From an uncultured Clostridia bacterium (GTDB taxonomy: Bacteria > Bacillota > Clostridia > Oscillospirales > Acutalibacteraceae): a DNA stretch of 29,370 nt. Below, piece after piece: positions 21,996 to 29,370 of this stretch. The stretch covers positions 1 to 29,370 of the forward strand of contig CAMGDK010000004.1 of assembly GCA_946042285.1 (NCBI GenBank), read 5' to 3'. Made by a program: the position numbers and the translations under genes. Below the pieces are notes generated by a model. It ran no database searches. It saw nothing but the letters and a program-made list of their open reading frames with translations, and was not told the origin of the DNA. Within the stretch, counting starts at the first letter, position 1, and each line of letters opens with the position of its first letter.

Positions 21996-23282
21996 ATGCT
22001 TGATATTAAATTTGTAAGGGAAAATCCGGAAATTGTTAAGGAAAACATTAAGAAAAAGTTTCAGGACAGGAAGCTTCCGCTCGTTGATGAGGTAATCGCT
22101 CTCGACGAGGAGAGAAGAGCAGCTATTGCAAGGGCAGACGAGCTTCGTGCAAACAGAAACAAGCTTTCTAAGGAAATCGGCGCACTCATGTCTCAGGGCA
22201 AAAAGGAAGAGGGAATGGCTCTTCGTGAGCAGGTTACCGCGCAGGCAAAAGAGCTTGAGGAGCTTGCTTCAAGGGAAAAGGAGCTTAACGACAGAGTTAC
22301 ACAAATCATGATGTCAATTCCAAACATCATTGACGACAGTGTTCCTATCGGTAAGGACGACAGCGAGAATGTTGAGGTTCAGCGCTACGGCGAGCCTGTT
22401 GTTCCCGATTATGAAATTCCGTACCACACTGACATTATGGAAAAATTTGACGGCATAGACCTTGAGTCTGCCGGCAGAGTTGCAGGTAACGGCTTTTACT
22501 ATCTTATGGGCGACATTGCAAGGCTTCACAGTGCGGTCATCAGCTACGCACGCGACTTTATGATTGACAGAGGCTTCACCTATGTTGTGCCTCCGTTCAT
22601 GATTAGGTCAAATGTTGTAACAGGTGTTATGAGCTTTGAGGAAATGGACGCCATGATGTACAAAATTGAGGGCGAGGACCTCTATCTTATCGGCACATCG
22701 GAGCATTCGATGATAGGCAAGTTCATCGACACAATCACTCCTGAGGAGGAGCTTCCAAAGACTCTCACATCATATTCACCGTGCTTCCGCAAGGAGAAGG
22801 GTGCTCACGGCATCGAGGAGAGAGGCGTTTACAGAATTCATCAGTTTGAAAAGCAGGAAATGGTTGTTGTCTGCAAGCCTGAGGAGTCAAAAATGTGGTT
22901 TGACAAGCTTTGGCAGAACACCGTTGACCTCTTTAGAAGCCTTGATATTCCTGTTCGTACTCTTGAGTGCTGCTCGGGCGACCTTGCAGACCTTAAGGTT
23001 AAGTCGGTAGATGTTGAGGCTTGGTCACCGAGACAGCAGAAATACTTTGAGGTTGGCTCATGCTCAAACCTTACAGATGCTCAGGCAAGAAGACTTAAGA
23101 TCAGAGTAAAGGGTGAGGACGGAAATTATCTTGCTCATACGCTCAACAATACTGTTGTTGCTCCGCCGAGAATGCTTATCGCCTTCCTTGAGAATAATCT
23201 TCAAGAGGACGGCAGCGTTCTTATTCCGCAGGCACTTCGTATGTACATGGGCGGCAAGGACAGGATTGTTCCGACGAAATAA
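21996..23282 (+). CDS. serS: Serine--tRNA ligase
   Basis: SerRS charges tRNA(Ser). The 428-aa protein has the N-terminal two-helix coiled-coil arm (about 30-110, rich in Glu, Lys and Arg), then a class II catalytic core with motif 2 beginning at Phe264-Arg265 (FRKEKGAHGIEERGVYRIHQ) and motif 3 at about 390 (PPRMLIAFLEN). Motif 2 differs from the common bacterial FRxEAGSAGRDTRG pattern at several places, though the key Arg and the HQFEK stretch are kept. TAGGAGA precedes the start. It follows parB by 12 nt and shares a base with the next gene. Confidence 0.96.
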   Translation: MLDIKFVRENPEIVKENIKKKFQDRKLPLVDEVIALDEERRAAIARADELRANRNKLSKEIGALMSQGKKEEGMALREQVTAQAKELEELASREKELNDRVTQIMMSIPNIIDDSVPIGKDDSENVEVQRYGEPVVPDYEIPYHTDIMEKFDGIDLESAGRVAGNGFYYLMGDIARLHSAVISYARDFMIDRGFTYVVPPFMIRSNVVTGVMSFEEMDAMMYKIEGEDLYLIGTSEHSMIGKFIDTITPEEELPKTLTSYSPCFRKEKGAHGIEERGVYRIHQFEKQEMVVVCKPEESKMWFDKLWQNTVDLFRSLDIPVRTLECCSGDLADLKVKSVDVEAWSPRQQKYFEVGSCSNLTDAQARRLKIRVKGEDGNYLAHTLNNTVVAPPRMLIAFLENNLQEDGSVLIPQALRMYMGGKDRIVPTK

Positions 23283-24016
23283 TGCAAATTGCTTTATATG
23301 TAATCGGTGGAGCGGCAGTGGCTATGGCTTTGCTGCCGCTCCTGCATCGTGTGTTTAACAGTGGGTGTGCAGTGCAGATTTTAGCAGGCGCAGCGCTGAT
23401 TTTTATTGGATTTAGGTGGGACAGCCTTACCTTTTTTCAGCAAAAATATTTGGCGTCGCTGATTTTACTTGTGCTTGTGATTTACTGTTATTTTTACAAC
23501 AAAATAGTGAGCGAGGGCAGGGGGCAGACCTCGAATAAAAGCACCTTGATTGTGCTTGGCTGCAGAATCAGGGGAGATGTGCCGTCGCTTGCGCTTGAAA
23601 AAAGGATTGACTGCGCCTTTGCGTATCTTATGGAAAATCCCGACAGCGTTGCCATATTGAGCGGCGGACAGGGCGAGGACGAGAATTTGACAGAGGCACA
23701 GTGCATGTACAATCACTTGACCGACAGGGGAATTGACAAAAGCAGGCTGTTTCTTGAGGAACGATCCGTTAACACAGACGAAAATATTTGCTTTTCGCTC
23801 AAAATCATCGAGGACAACGGCTTATCAAAGGATGTTGCAATCGCAACCTCGGAATATCATCAGCTGCGCACAAGAATGATTTGCGAAAGGTACGGCTTGA
23901 GCGCGTCACCGTACAGCTCAAAAACGCACCCGATGATTTTGCAGGTGTTTGTCAACCGCGAAATGCTTGCAATTGTCAAGGAAAAGCTAATGCCGAATAT
24001 AAAGGTTAAGTTATAG
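23282..24016 (+). CDS. YdcF-like (DUF218) membrane protein
   Basis: This 244-aa protein has three N-terminal hydrophobic segments (about 3-20, 32-47, 58-76) followed by a DUF218/YdcF-type domain: TLIVLGCRIRGDVPS, AILSGGQGEDENLTEAQCM, FLEERSVNTDENI, ATSEYHQLRTRMI. The DUF218 family includes E. coli ElyC/SanA-type proteins linked to envelope polysaccharide or peptidoglycan precursor handling; the reaction is unsettled. Its ATG overlaps the serS stop codon by one base, so it is probably translated after serS. It ends just before the repeat pair. Confidence 0.87.
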   Translation: MQIALYVIGGAAVAMALLPLLHRVFNSGCAVQILAGAALIFIGFRWDSLTFFQQKYLASLILLVLVIYCYFYNKIVSEGRGQTSNKSTLIVLGCRIRGDVPSLALEKRIDCAFAYLMENPDSVAILSGGQGEDENLTEAQCMYNHLTDRGIDKSRLFLEERSVNTDENICFSLKIIEDNGLSKDVAIATSEYHQLRTRMICERYGLSASPYSSKTHPMILQVFVNREMLAIVKEKLMPNIKVKL

Positions 24017-24036
24017 ATTTCAGTTGGATATAAAAA

Positions 24037-24176
24037 GCGGGCGAACAATGTTCGCCCCTACGGGATTCGCGGAAATATAGATTGTTGTTGAGATTTTATA
24101 TTTTGTGCGGGCGAACACTGTTCGCCCCTACGGAGTTCGTGGGAATGTAGATTGTCGTTGAGAATTTACATTTTTT
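24037..24176 (+). repeat. Tandem pair of 70-nt palindromic repeats
   Basis: Two head-to-tail copies, 24037-24106 and 24107-24176, agree at 60 of 70 positions. Each opens with GCGGGCGAACA-N-TGTTCGCCC, a near-perfect palindrome with a 9-bp stem and a 1-nt centre, then CCTACGG and a T-rich tail. The form resembles REP/MITE-like intergenic repeats of gut Firmicutes; that link is from memory. No open reading frame is present. Confidence 0.88.
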
Positions 24177-24198
24177 CGTGCGCACGGAGTTTTGTACA

Positions 24199-24232
24199 AA
24201 AGGGAGCAGCCTCATGCGAGGCTGCTCCCTTT
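24199..24232. terminator. Bidirectional terminator between convergent genes
   Basis: A perfect 15-bp stem, AAAGGGAGCAGCCTC / GAGGCTGCTCCCTTT, has an ATGC loop. It lies between the + strand ydcF-like gene and the convergent minus-strand tagD-like gene, with T-rich tails on both strands. Confidence 0.92.
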
Positions 24233-24238
24233 ATTGCA

Positions 24239-24691
24239 TTATTTTGTTGTCATGCTGTCAGGCTCGTCGGGGAGCTGATCAACTCCGCCGAGAGCATCCT
24301 TGAGTCCCAAATCCTTCTTAATCATTGTTGTTGAAACACCGGGAGTCCTGTCAAGGAAGACGAGCTCGCAGTAATCCTTGAGGTAATCGAATTTGTCGCT
24401 CCCTGCCCAGTCACCGCCCATGACAACAGTGTCGATATGATAATTTTTAACATCATCAATCTTCTGCTCCCATGTGTTTTCCGGGATAACGAGGTCAACA
24501 TACCTGATAGCCTCAAGCATCTTTTTTCTTGTTTCGTAGGTGTGATAAGCCTTTTTGCCCTTGCCGGCGTTGAACTCGTCGGTGGATAACGCCACAACCA
24601 AATAGTCACCCATAGCCTTTGCCCTCTGAAGCAGGCGAATGTGACCGTAGTGAAGCAGGTCAAAGGTGCCGTAAGTTAAAATTCTTTTCAT
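24239..24691 (-). CDS. tagD: Glycerol-3-phosphate cytidylyltransferase-like (TagD)
   Basis: This 150-aa nucleotidyltransferase has the cytidylyltransferase HxGH motif (His14-Tyr-Gly-His17, within GTFDLLHYGH), the RTPGVSTT motif (115-122; family form RTxGISTT), and DTVVMGGDWAGSDKF. The family makes CDP-glycerol from CTP and glycerol-3-phosphate for teichoic-acid type polymers. The acidic C-terminal tail is longer than in B. subtilis TagD. It is the last gene of the minus-strand glycan cluster, 25 nt after rfbB. No other teichoic gene is visible, so use of the product is inferred. Confidence 0.88.
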   Translation of the reverse strand: MKRILTYGTFDLLHYGHIRLLQRAKAMGDYLVVALSTDEFNAGKGKKAYHTYETRKKMLEAIRYVDLVIPENTWEQKIDDVKNYHIDTVVMGGDWAGSDKFDYLKDYCELVFLDRTPGVSTTMIKKDLGLKDALGGVDQLPDEPDSMTTK

Positions 24692-24716
24692 CTAAATCAT
24701 TACCAATACACAATAA

Positions 24717-25736
24717 TTATCTGTTGCTGTACATTTTGTCATAATAGTCCTGATATTCGCCTGAAATGATAGTTTCCCACCACTCCTTGTTGTCGAGATA
24801 CCAAGCGATAGTCTTCTTAATGCCGTCTGCAAATTTTGTTTCGGGGAGCCAACCGAGCTCGCTGTGAATCTTTGTAGGATCGATAGCGTAGCGCATGTCG
24901 TGTCCCTTTCTGTCTGCAACATAGGTGATTAAATCCTCGCTCTTGCCAAGCTCCTTACAAATAAGCTTAACAATGTCGATATTCTTCATCTCATTGTGAC
25001 CGCCGATGTTGTAAACCTCGCCGACTCTGCCGTTGTGGATGATAAGGTCGATAGCCTTGCAGTGATCCTCAACATAGAGCCAGTCGCGAACATTGAGTCC
25101 CTCGCCGTAAACAGGGAGCGGCTTGTCGTTGAGAGCGTTTGCAATCATAAGCGGGATAAGCTTCTCAGGGAAATGATAAGGACCGTAGTTATTTGAGCAA
25201 CGGCTGATTGTAACAGGAAGACCGAATGTTCTGTAATAAGCAAGAACAAGAAGGTCAGCGCCTGCCTTTGATGAGCTGTATGGTGATGATGTGTGGATAG
25301 GAGTCTCCTCAGTGAAGAAGAGGTCAGGTCTGTCAAGCGGAAGATCGCCGTAAACCTCGTCGGTTGAAACCTGATGATAACGCTTAATTCCGTACTTGCG
25401 GCAAGCGTCCATAAGTGTTTGTGTGCCGAGAATATTTGTTTTAAGGAAGATTCCCGGATCCTCGATTGAGCGATCAACATGTGACTCTGCCGCAAAGTTT
25501 ACAACAATGTCAGGATGCTCCTCCTCAAACAGCTTTTCAACTGCCTCCCTGTCGCAAATGTCAGCCTTAACAAATCTAAAGTTAGGGTTGTCCATCACAG
25601 GAGCAAGTGTTGAAAGATTACCTGCATAGGTGAGCTTGTCAAGGCAGATTATGCGGTAATCGGGATGCTTGTCAAGCATGTGAAACACAAAGTTTGAGCC
25701 GATAAAGCCGGCACCGCCTGTTACAATAATTGTCAT
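24717..25736 (-). CDS. rfbB: dTDP-glucose 4,6-dehydratase
   Basis: RfbB (RmlB) turns dTDP-glucose into dTDP-4-keto-6-deoxyglucose. The 339-aa protein is an extended short-chain dehydrogenase: NAD loop TGGAGFIGS (residues 6-14), then STDEVYGDL and the catalytic YSSSK. I chose the ATG at 25736 because AGGAGG (25747-25752) precedes it; an upstream in-frame start at 25772 would run back into rfbA. It follows rfbA by 16 nt. rfbC and rfbD are not in the window, so the next sugar step is unknown. Confidence 0.96.
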   Translation of the reverse strand: MTIIVTGGAGFIGSNFVFHMLDKHPDYRIICLDKLTYAGNLSTLAPVMDNPNFRFVKADICDREAVEKLFEEEHPDIVVNFAAESHVDRSIEDPGIFLKTNILGTQTLMDACRKYGIKRYHQVSTDEVYGDLPLDRPDLFFTEETPIHTSSPYSSSKAGADLLVLAYYRTFGLPVTISRCSNNYGPYHFPEKLIPLMIANALNDKPLPVYGEGLNVRDWLYVEDHCKAIDLIIHNGRVGEVYNIGGHNEMKNIDIVKLICKELGKSEDLITYVADRKGHDMRYAIDPTKIHSELGWLPETKFADGIKKTIAWYLDNKEWWETIISGEYQDYYDKMYSNR

Positions 25737-25752
25737 GGATAAATTCCTCCTA

Positions 25753-26634
25753 TTAAATATCGCCGTTTGCAACGCGCTTTAAGTATTTGCCGTAGTCCGA
25801 CTTGCCATACTTTTTAGCCGATTGCATAAGCTTATCTTTATCAATCATACCTGTTCTGAAAGCGATTTCCTCAGGTGCTGAAATTCTTATACCCTGCTGG
25901 CACTGAATAGTCTTAACAAAGTCTGCAGCATCGATAAGGCTCTCCATAGTGCCGGTATCGAGCCAAGCAAATCCTCTGCCGAGAAGCTTAACATCAAGCT
26001 CGCCGTTTTCAAGATAAACTCTGTTAAGGTCTGTAATTTCAAGCTCACCGCGCTCCGACGGCTTTTGCTTTTTTGCATATTCAACACAGCGGTTATCGTA
26101 GAAATAAAGACCGGTGATTGCAAAGTGTGACTTTGGCTTCTTTGGCTTTTCCTCAACGGAAAGAACCTTGCCGTCGTCGTCAAATTCAACTATACCGAAT
26201 CTTTCCGGATCGTCAACACGATAGCCGAATACGGTTGCACGATGATTTTCCTGTGCGTTTCTCTTTGCCTCGTTAAGAATTGTGCCGAAGCCTGCACCGT
26301 AGAAAATATTGTCGCCAAGCACCATTGCACAGCAATCGTCGCCGATAAAGTCCTCACCCAAAATAAACGCCTGTGCAAGTCCGTCCGGAGATGGCTGAAC
26401 CTTGTAGGTAAGCTTAACGCCGTACTGACTGCCGTCGCCGAGAAGCCTCTCAAAGTTAGGCAAATCGGTTGGGGTTGAAATAATAAGAATGTCATCAATT
26501 CCTGCAAGCATCAATGTGCTCAGCGGATAGTAAATCATCGGTTTGTCGTAAATCGGAAGCAGCTGCTTTGATGTTACCATTGTGAGTGGGTAGAGTCTTG
26601 TGCCGCTGCCGCCTGCTAAAATTATACCTTTCAT
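25753..26634 (-). CDS. rfbA: Glucose-1-phosphate thymidylyltransferase
   Basis: RfbA (RmlA) makes dTDP-glucose from dTTP and glucose-1-phosphate. The 293-aa protein begins MKGIILAGGSGTRLYPLT, the nucleotide-binding signature, and has KPMIYYPLS, VLGDNIFYG, EEKPKKPKSHFAITGLYFYD and FAWLDTGTMESL, all typical. A strong AGGAGG-type site precedes the start. It lies between the transporter pair and rfbB, transcribed leftward. Confidence 0.97.
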   Translation of the reverse strand: MKGIILAGGSGTRLYPLTMVTSKQLLPIYDKPMIYYPLSTLMLAGIDDILIISTPTDLPNFERLLGDGSQYGVKLTYKVQPSPDGLAQAFILGEDFIGDDCCAMVLGDNIFYGAGFGTILNEAKRNAQENHRATVFGYRVDDPERFGIVEFDDDGKVLSVEEKPKKPKSHFAITGLYFYDNRCVEYAKKQKPSERGELEITDLNRVYLENGELDVKLLGRGFAWLDTGTMESLIDAADFVKTIQCQQGIRISAPEEIAFRTGMIDKDKLMQSAKKYGKSDYGKYLKRVANGDI

Positions 26635-26646
26635 ACGCTCCTCCTT

Positions 26647-26988
26647 TTACAGTGAATAAACTATTATTCCTGCAACAATTACTGAAAGACCTATAAATTT
26701 CTTTAATCCGATTTTTTCCTTAAGGAAAATTTTGCTCAGTATCGCTATGAATACATACTGTGATGCCGCAAGAATAGGACCGAACGAAAGCGGCACGCCC
26801 TTGTATGCATAGATTGTGCAAAATGTTGCACCGAAAAAGATTGCATAAGAGATGATAACATAAGGATTCAAGTATTCCTTAATTACGCTCTCATATTTTT
26901 TGCCTGCGCTCTTCTTTAACAAAATTTGTGCGATTGACGAAACAAATACGCCCGCAAGATAAATTAAAATAAATATTGTTTTATTCAT
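26647..26988 (-). CDS. Small 4-TM EamA/SMR-type protein, second of a pair
   Basis: This protein of 113 aa has four membrane helices and an EamA half-repeat layout (GVPLSFGPILAASQYVFIAI, then FLKEKIGLKKFIG and GIIVYSL). Small paired proteins of this type (ArnE/ArnF is the described example) flip lipid-linked sugars. I chose ATG 26988 over GTG 26991 because GGTGA lies about 6 nt before it. The start lies inside the end of the upstream gene, so the two are translated together. Confidence 0.82.
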   Translation of the reverse strand: MNKTIFILIYLAGVFVSSIAQILLKKSAGKKYESVIKEYLNPYVIISYAIFFGATFCTIYAYKGVPLSFGPILAASQYVFIAILSKIFLKEKIGLKKFIGLSVIVAGIIVYSL

Positions 26989-27340
26989 CACTCGTCACCA
27001 CTATGATCACGCCGACAATGACGATGACTGCACCCAATATCATATTCCATTTAATAGCTTCCTTAAAGAAAAGCACACCCCACAAAATGCCCCAAATCAT
27101 TTCAGCCGATTTGTTGCAAAATGCAGTTGTCAAATTTATGTGCTTAAGCACCTGCTGCCACACGATTGCATATACGCCGAGAATACCGATAATTCCGCCG
27201 TAGCAAAGGATAAACTTGAAGGACATAAAGTCCTGCGTTGCTGCTATCTTTGAACAGATGCCGCTTAATGAATAAAACAGCACCAAAACATGCAGCACAA
27301 GAAAATACTTGATTTTGCCTGTCTTTTTTTCGTTTTCCAT
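26981..27340 (-). CDS. Small 4-TM EamA/SMR-type protein, first of a pair
   Basis: This 119-aa protein has four membrane helices (about 10-30, 40-60, 73-92, 97-115) and a basic N-terminus (MENEKKTGKIKY). The half-repeat motif AFCNKSAEMIWGILWGVLFFKE is EamA-like. It starts 3 nt past the epimerase stop, with GGAG inside the end of that gene as ribosome binding site, and overlaps the next small protein. As a half-sized pair the two probably make one antiparallel transporter. The substrate is inferred to be a lipid-linked sugar. Confidence 0.82.
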   Translation of the reverse strand: MENEKKTGKIKYFLVLHVLVLFYSLSGICSKIAATQDFMSFKFILCYGGIIGILGVYAIVWQQVLKHINLTTAFCNKSAEMIWGILWGVLFFKEAIKWNMILGAVIVIVGVIIVVTSDE

Positions 27341-27343
27341 ATA

Positions 27344-28243
27344 TTACTCCGCTGATTTCATTGCATTTGCAACATCTAAAATTGCGTCCTCGATAGACAT
27401 TGTAGGCTCAAAGCCGGTGTCTGCCTTGAGTCTGTCGATTGAAACATCCCAAACGACCTCGTCAAGCGGGTCTGCAATATCTGCAAATTTGATTTGTGAT
27501 TTTGAATTTGTAAGCTCAATGCACTTTTTAGCCAAATCAACGTTGGAAATTAGGTTGTAGCTTGCAAGGTTGTAAACGCCCTGTGCATTTGAGTTGATTG
27601 CCTTCCACAACGCAATAGCAATATCCCTTGCATGAATATATGTCTGCTGTCTTGTGCCCTTACCGTAAAGAACGATGTCCTCGTTGCTAAGCGCCTTTCT
27701 GACAAAGGTAGGGAAGATAGTTTTAGGATTATCGCCCTCGCCGACCGGTGAGCAAATTCTAAAGCTTGCAGTTCTTAAGCCGTGAGTATATGTTGCATAC
27801 TCTGCAAGAAGCTCCTGCATGTGCTTTGTGATATGATAAACTGTCGGTGGGTGGAGAGGATGCTCCTCCGTGATGGGATGCTGCTTCGGAGTTCCTATAA
27901 CAGGCAGGCTTGAAAGCTGAACCAAAACAGGAATTTTCTTTGCCTCGCATAATTCAATAAGTCTTTGAGTGCCGGTGCAGTTGTTTGCAACAACCTCAAT
28001 CTCGTAAGGCTCGTGGCGCATGTCTGCCGCAAGGTGAACTACTGCATCAACAGTGTCAATCTCTGTGTAATCAAAGATTTTGCCAACCTTGTTTGAAAAC
28101 AAGTCACAGCTTACATACTCGTCACATTCTGTTTTCGGCTGCTCGCTTCTGCCGAGTCCTACAACATAGCAGCCCTGCTGGCGAAGATATTTACATACAT
28201 GACTGCCGATAAACCCATTTGAGCCTGTTAAAAGAATTTTCAT
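27344..28243 (-). CDS. NAD-dependent epimerase/dehydratase
   Basis: This is a 299-aa extended short-chain dehydrogenase. It has the NAD-binding loop TGSNGFIGS (residues 6-14), VHLAADMRHEP, QLSSLPVIGTP at the active-site Ser region, and a Tyr-x3-Lys reading YHITK. The VYNLASYN region follows. It probably changes a nucleotide-sugar, but which one cannot be told from sequence. AAGGAGA precedes the start. It lies 15 nt after the ATP-grasp gene. Confidence 0.9.
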   Translation of the reverse strand: MKILLTGSNGFIGSHVCKYLRQQGCYVVGLGRSEQPKTECDEYVSCDLFSNKVGKIFDYTEIDTVDAVVHLAADMRHEPYEIEVVANNCTGTQRLIELCEAKKIPVLVQLSSLPVIGTPKQHPITEEHPLHPPTVYHITKHMQELLAEYATYTHGLRTASFRICSPVGEGDNPKTIFPTFVRKALSNEDIVLYGKGTRQQTYIHARDIAIALWKAINSNAQGVYNLASYNLISNVDLAKKCIELTNSKSQIKFADIADPLDEVVWDVSIDRLKADTGFEPTMSIEDAILDVANAMKSAE

Positions 28244-28258
28244 GCGTTGCTTCTCCTT

Positions 28259-29370
28259 TCAGTCTTCAAATTCAATCTTAATATTATCATTGAAATGACG
28301 AACAGCCTCAAGCGCCTCGTCATAATTGTCGTATTTGTAGTAGATGTATGCCACACGCTCGTTCATGTAGTCCTCAAGCCTCTCGCCCGGCTGGAGCATT
28401 TCGATGGTCTGGAAGATGTGTGACTTAATATCATCGGGAATTGTGTATGATTTCAGCACGCCGTTGCGCCTTGCCATAATTCCGTGATGACCTGCAAATT
28501 TTGCCTTAGGCGGCTCCGATTTAAGCACGGAAAGGTCCATGCCCGTTTCAGCCCTGATGAGAGCCTCGTCCCAAGGAAAGCCGTTCATAACATTTGCAAC
28601 GGTGAGATACTGATTGCCGAGCGCTCTTCTCATAAGCTCGATGATGTACGGCTTGCCGTCCTTAACAATGTACTGAAGTGTAAGCATACCGTCAACAAGA
28701 TTAAGCTCGTTGCAGATTTTTTCAATCGATTCATAAAGCTCTGCCTGAATATCGTCGATACCTCTTGCAGGGAAAAGCTCCGCCTGAATAAGATAAGGAT
28801 TGATAGGCGAGAAGCAGTCGTTGCTTACAGAGGAAACGACCTTCTTATCCTTGATAAAGGTGTGTATGGTCTGCTGGTCGCCAACGATATAAGGCTCAAT
28901 TACAATGTGCTTTGCTCTTGAACGGTTGAATGCGTTTTCAATAGCAAATTCAGCCTCTTCAATATTCTCTGCCTTAAGGATACCCTTGCCGCCTGTTAGG
29001 TCGGTTGCCTTAACGATAATCGGATACTCTGCCGTTTTGATGTATTCAATTGCGTCCTCCTTGCTGTCAAAGGGAACGGAATACGGCGCTCTCAAGCCGA
29101 GCTTTTGAATGAACTCCTTAAACAAGTCCTTTTGATGAAGGATGTTTGCATTTTCGTATGTGTCATGACCGGGCCAGCCCATCTGCTCTGCAACATAAGC
29201 CGCGGTGATAACGCCGAAGTCGTTAGCACACGACACAATTCTGTCAATATTATGCTCTTTAACAATTTTTAAAATTGCTTCCTTGTTTGAATAGTCAGCC
29301 TCGATATATTCATCAGCATGAGAGTGACCGATAAGCTTTGGATTGTTACCGCTTGTGATAACGTAGTATC
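28259..29370 (-). CDS. ATP-grasp ligase (5' end beyond window)
   Basis: The reading frame is open to the right edge of the window, so 369 codons are visible and the true start is outside; the GTG at 29236 is internal. It has a pre-ATP-grasp Rossmann part (visible segment NNPKLIGHSHADEYIEADYS and CANDFGVITAAYVAE), then an ATP-grasp fold with VKATDLTGGKGI, IVIEPYIVGDQQTIHTF and the metal-site style ELMRRALGNQ. It resembles carbamoyl-phosphate-synthase-like ATP-grasp ligases, which join a carboxylate to an amine. In a glycan cluster it could add an amino acid to a sugar, which is inferred. Confidence 0.85.
   Translation of the reverse strand, partial: YYVITSGNNPKLIGHSHADEYIEADYSNKEAILKIVKEHNIDRIVSCANDFGVITAAYVAEQMGWPGHDTYENANILHQKDLFKEFIQKLGLRAPYSVPFDSKEDAIEYIKTAEYPIIVKATDLTGGKGILKAENIEEAEFAIENAFNRSRAKHIVIEPYIVGDQQTIHTFIKDKKVVSSVSNDCFSPINPYLIQAELFPARGIDDIQAELYESIEKICNELNLVDGMLTLQYIVKDGKPYIIELMRRALGNQYLTVANVMNGFPWDEALIRAETGMDLSVLKSEPPKAKFAGHHGIMARRNGVLKSYTIPDDIKSHIFQTIEMLQPGERLEDYMNERVAYIYYKYDNYDEALEAVRHFNDNIKIEFED

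Noticed and set aside
25672..25687. parS-like half site (CATGTGAAACA) inside rfbB
   Set aside because: Only 12 of 16 bases fit and it lies in codons for a normal RfbB stretch, so it is probably chance.
29234..29236. GTG 29236 as start of the ATP-grasp gene
   Set aside because: The frame stays open to the window end and encodes family-like N-terminal sequence, so this codon is internal.

Overview
The window is an origin-proximal segment of a low-to-mid G+C Firmicutes chromosome. It carries dnaA-dnaN-yaaA-recF-remB-gyrB-gyrA, then rpmH-rnpA-yidD-yidC-jag-mnmE-mnmG-rsmG, then noc, parA, parB and serS. Gene content, protein style and the S4/RemB/Noc set point to a clostridial gut-type anaerobe (probably Oscillospiraceae/Ruminococcaceae; inferred from style, not from a search). 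The first 42 bases are not genomic: they read as an 8-nt Illumina Nextera i7 index followed by the Nextera read-2 adapter ending in the 19-bp Tn5 mosaic end. Biological sequence therefore starts at about base 43 and the dnaA promoter is cut.

Region 1 (43-10007): dnaA, a 244-nt DnaA-box region that is the likely oriC, and a tightly packed replication operon (dnaN, yaaA, recF, remB), followed by gyrB. Two small YcxB-like membrane proteins sit between gyrB and gyrA. Region 2 (10150-11870): an LCP-family cell-wall ligase with an acidic hexapeptide repeat, closed by a strong terminator. Region 3 (11946-18909): a consensus promoter and long leader drive rpmH (44 aa), rnpA, yidD, yidC and jag, then mnmE, mnmG and rsmG, ending at a terminator. 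This block is co-oriented with dnaA, whereas in Bacillus it is divergent from it. Region 4 (18921-24016): noc with its own promoter, a 421-nt non-coding stretch with three parS-like sites, parA behind a promoter that abuts one parS site, parB, serS and a YdcF-like gene.

A tandem pair of 70-nt palindromic repeats and a 15-bp stem terminator separate this from Region 5 (24239-29370, minus strand). Region 5 is a surface-glycan gene cluster read right to left: a truncated ATP-grasp ligase, an NDP-sugar epimerase, two overlapping 4-TM EamA/SMR-type proteins, rfbA, rfbB and a tagD-like cytidylyltransferase. Its promoter lies beyond the right edge.

The genes form three functional layers: replication initiation and topology; ribosome, membrane-insertion and tRNA-modification housekeeping; and chromosome segregation plus cell-envelope synthesis. 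The least explained parts are the glycan cluster with its ATP-grasp enzyme, the YcxB pair inside the gyrase locus, and the Noc homolog without the usual membrane-targeting N-terminus next to the parS cluster. No tRNA, rRNA, CRISPR array or insertion sequence was seen.
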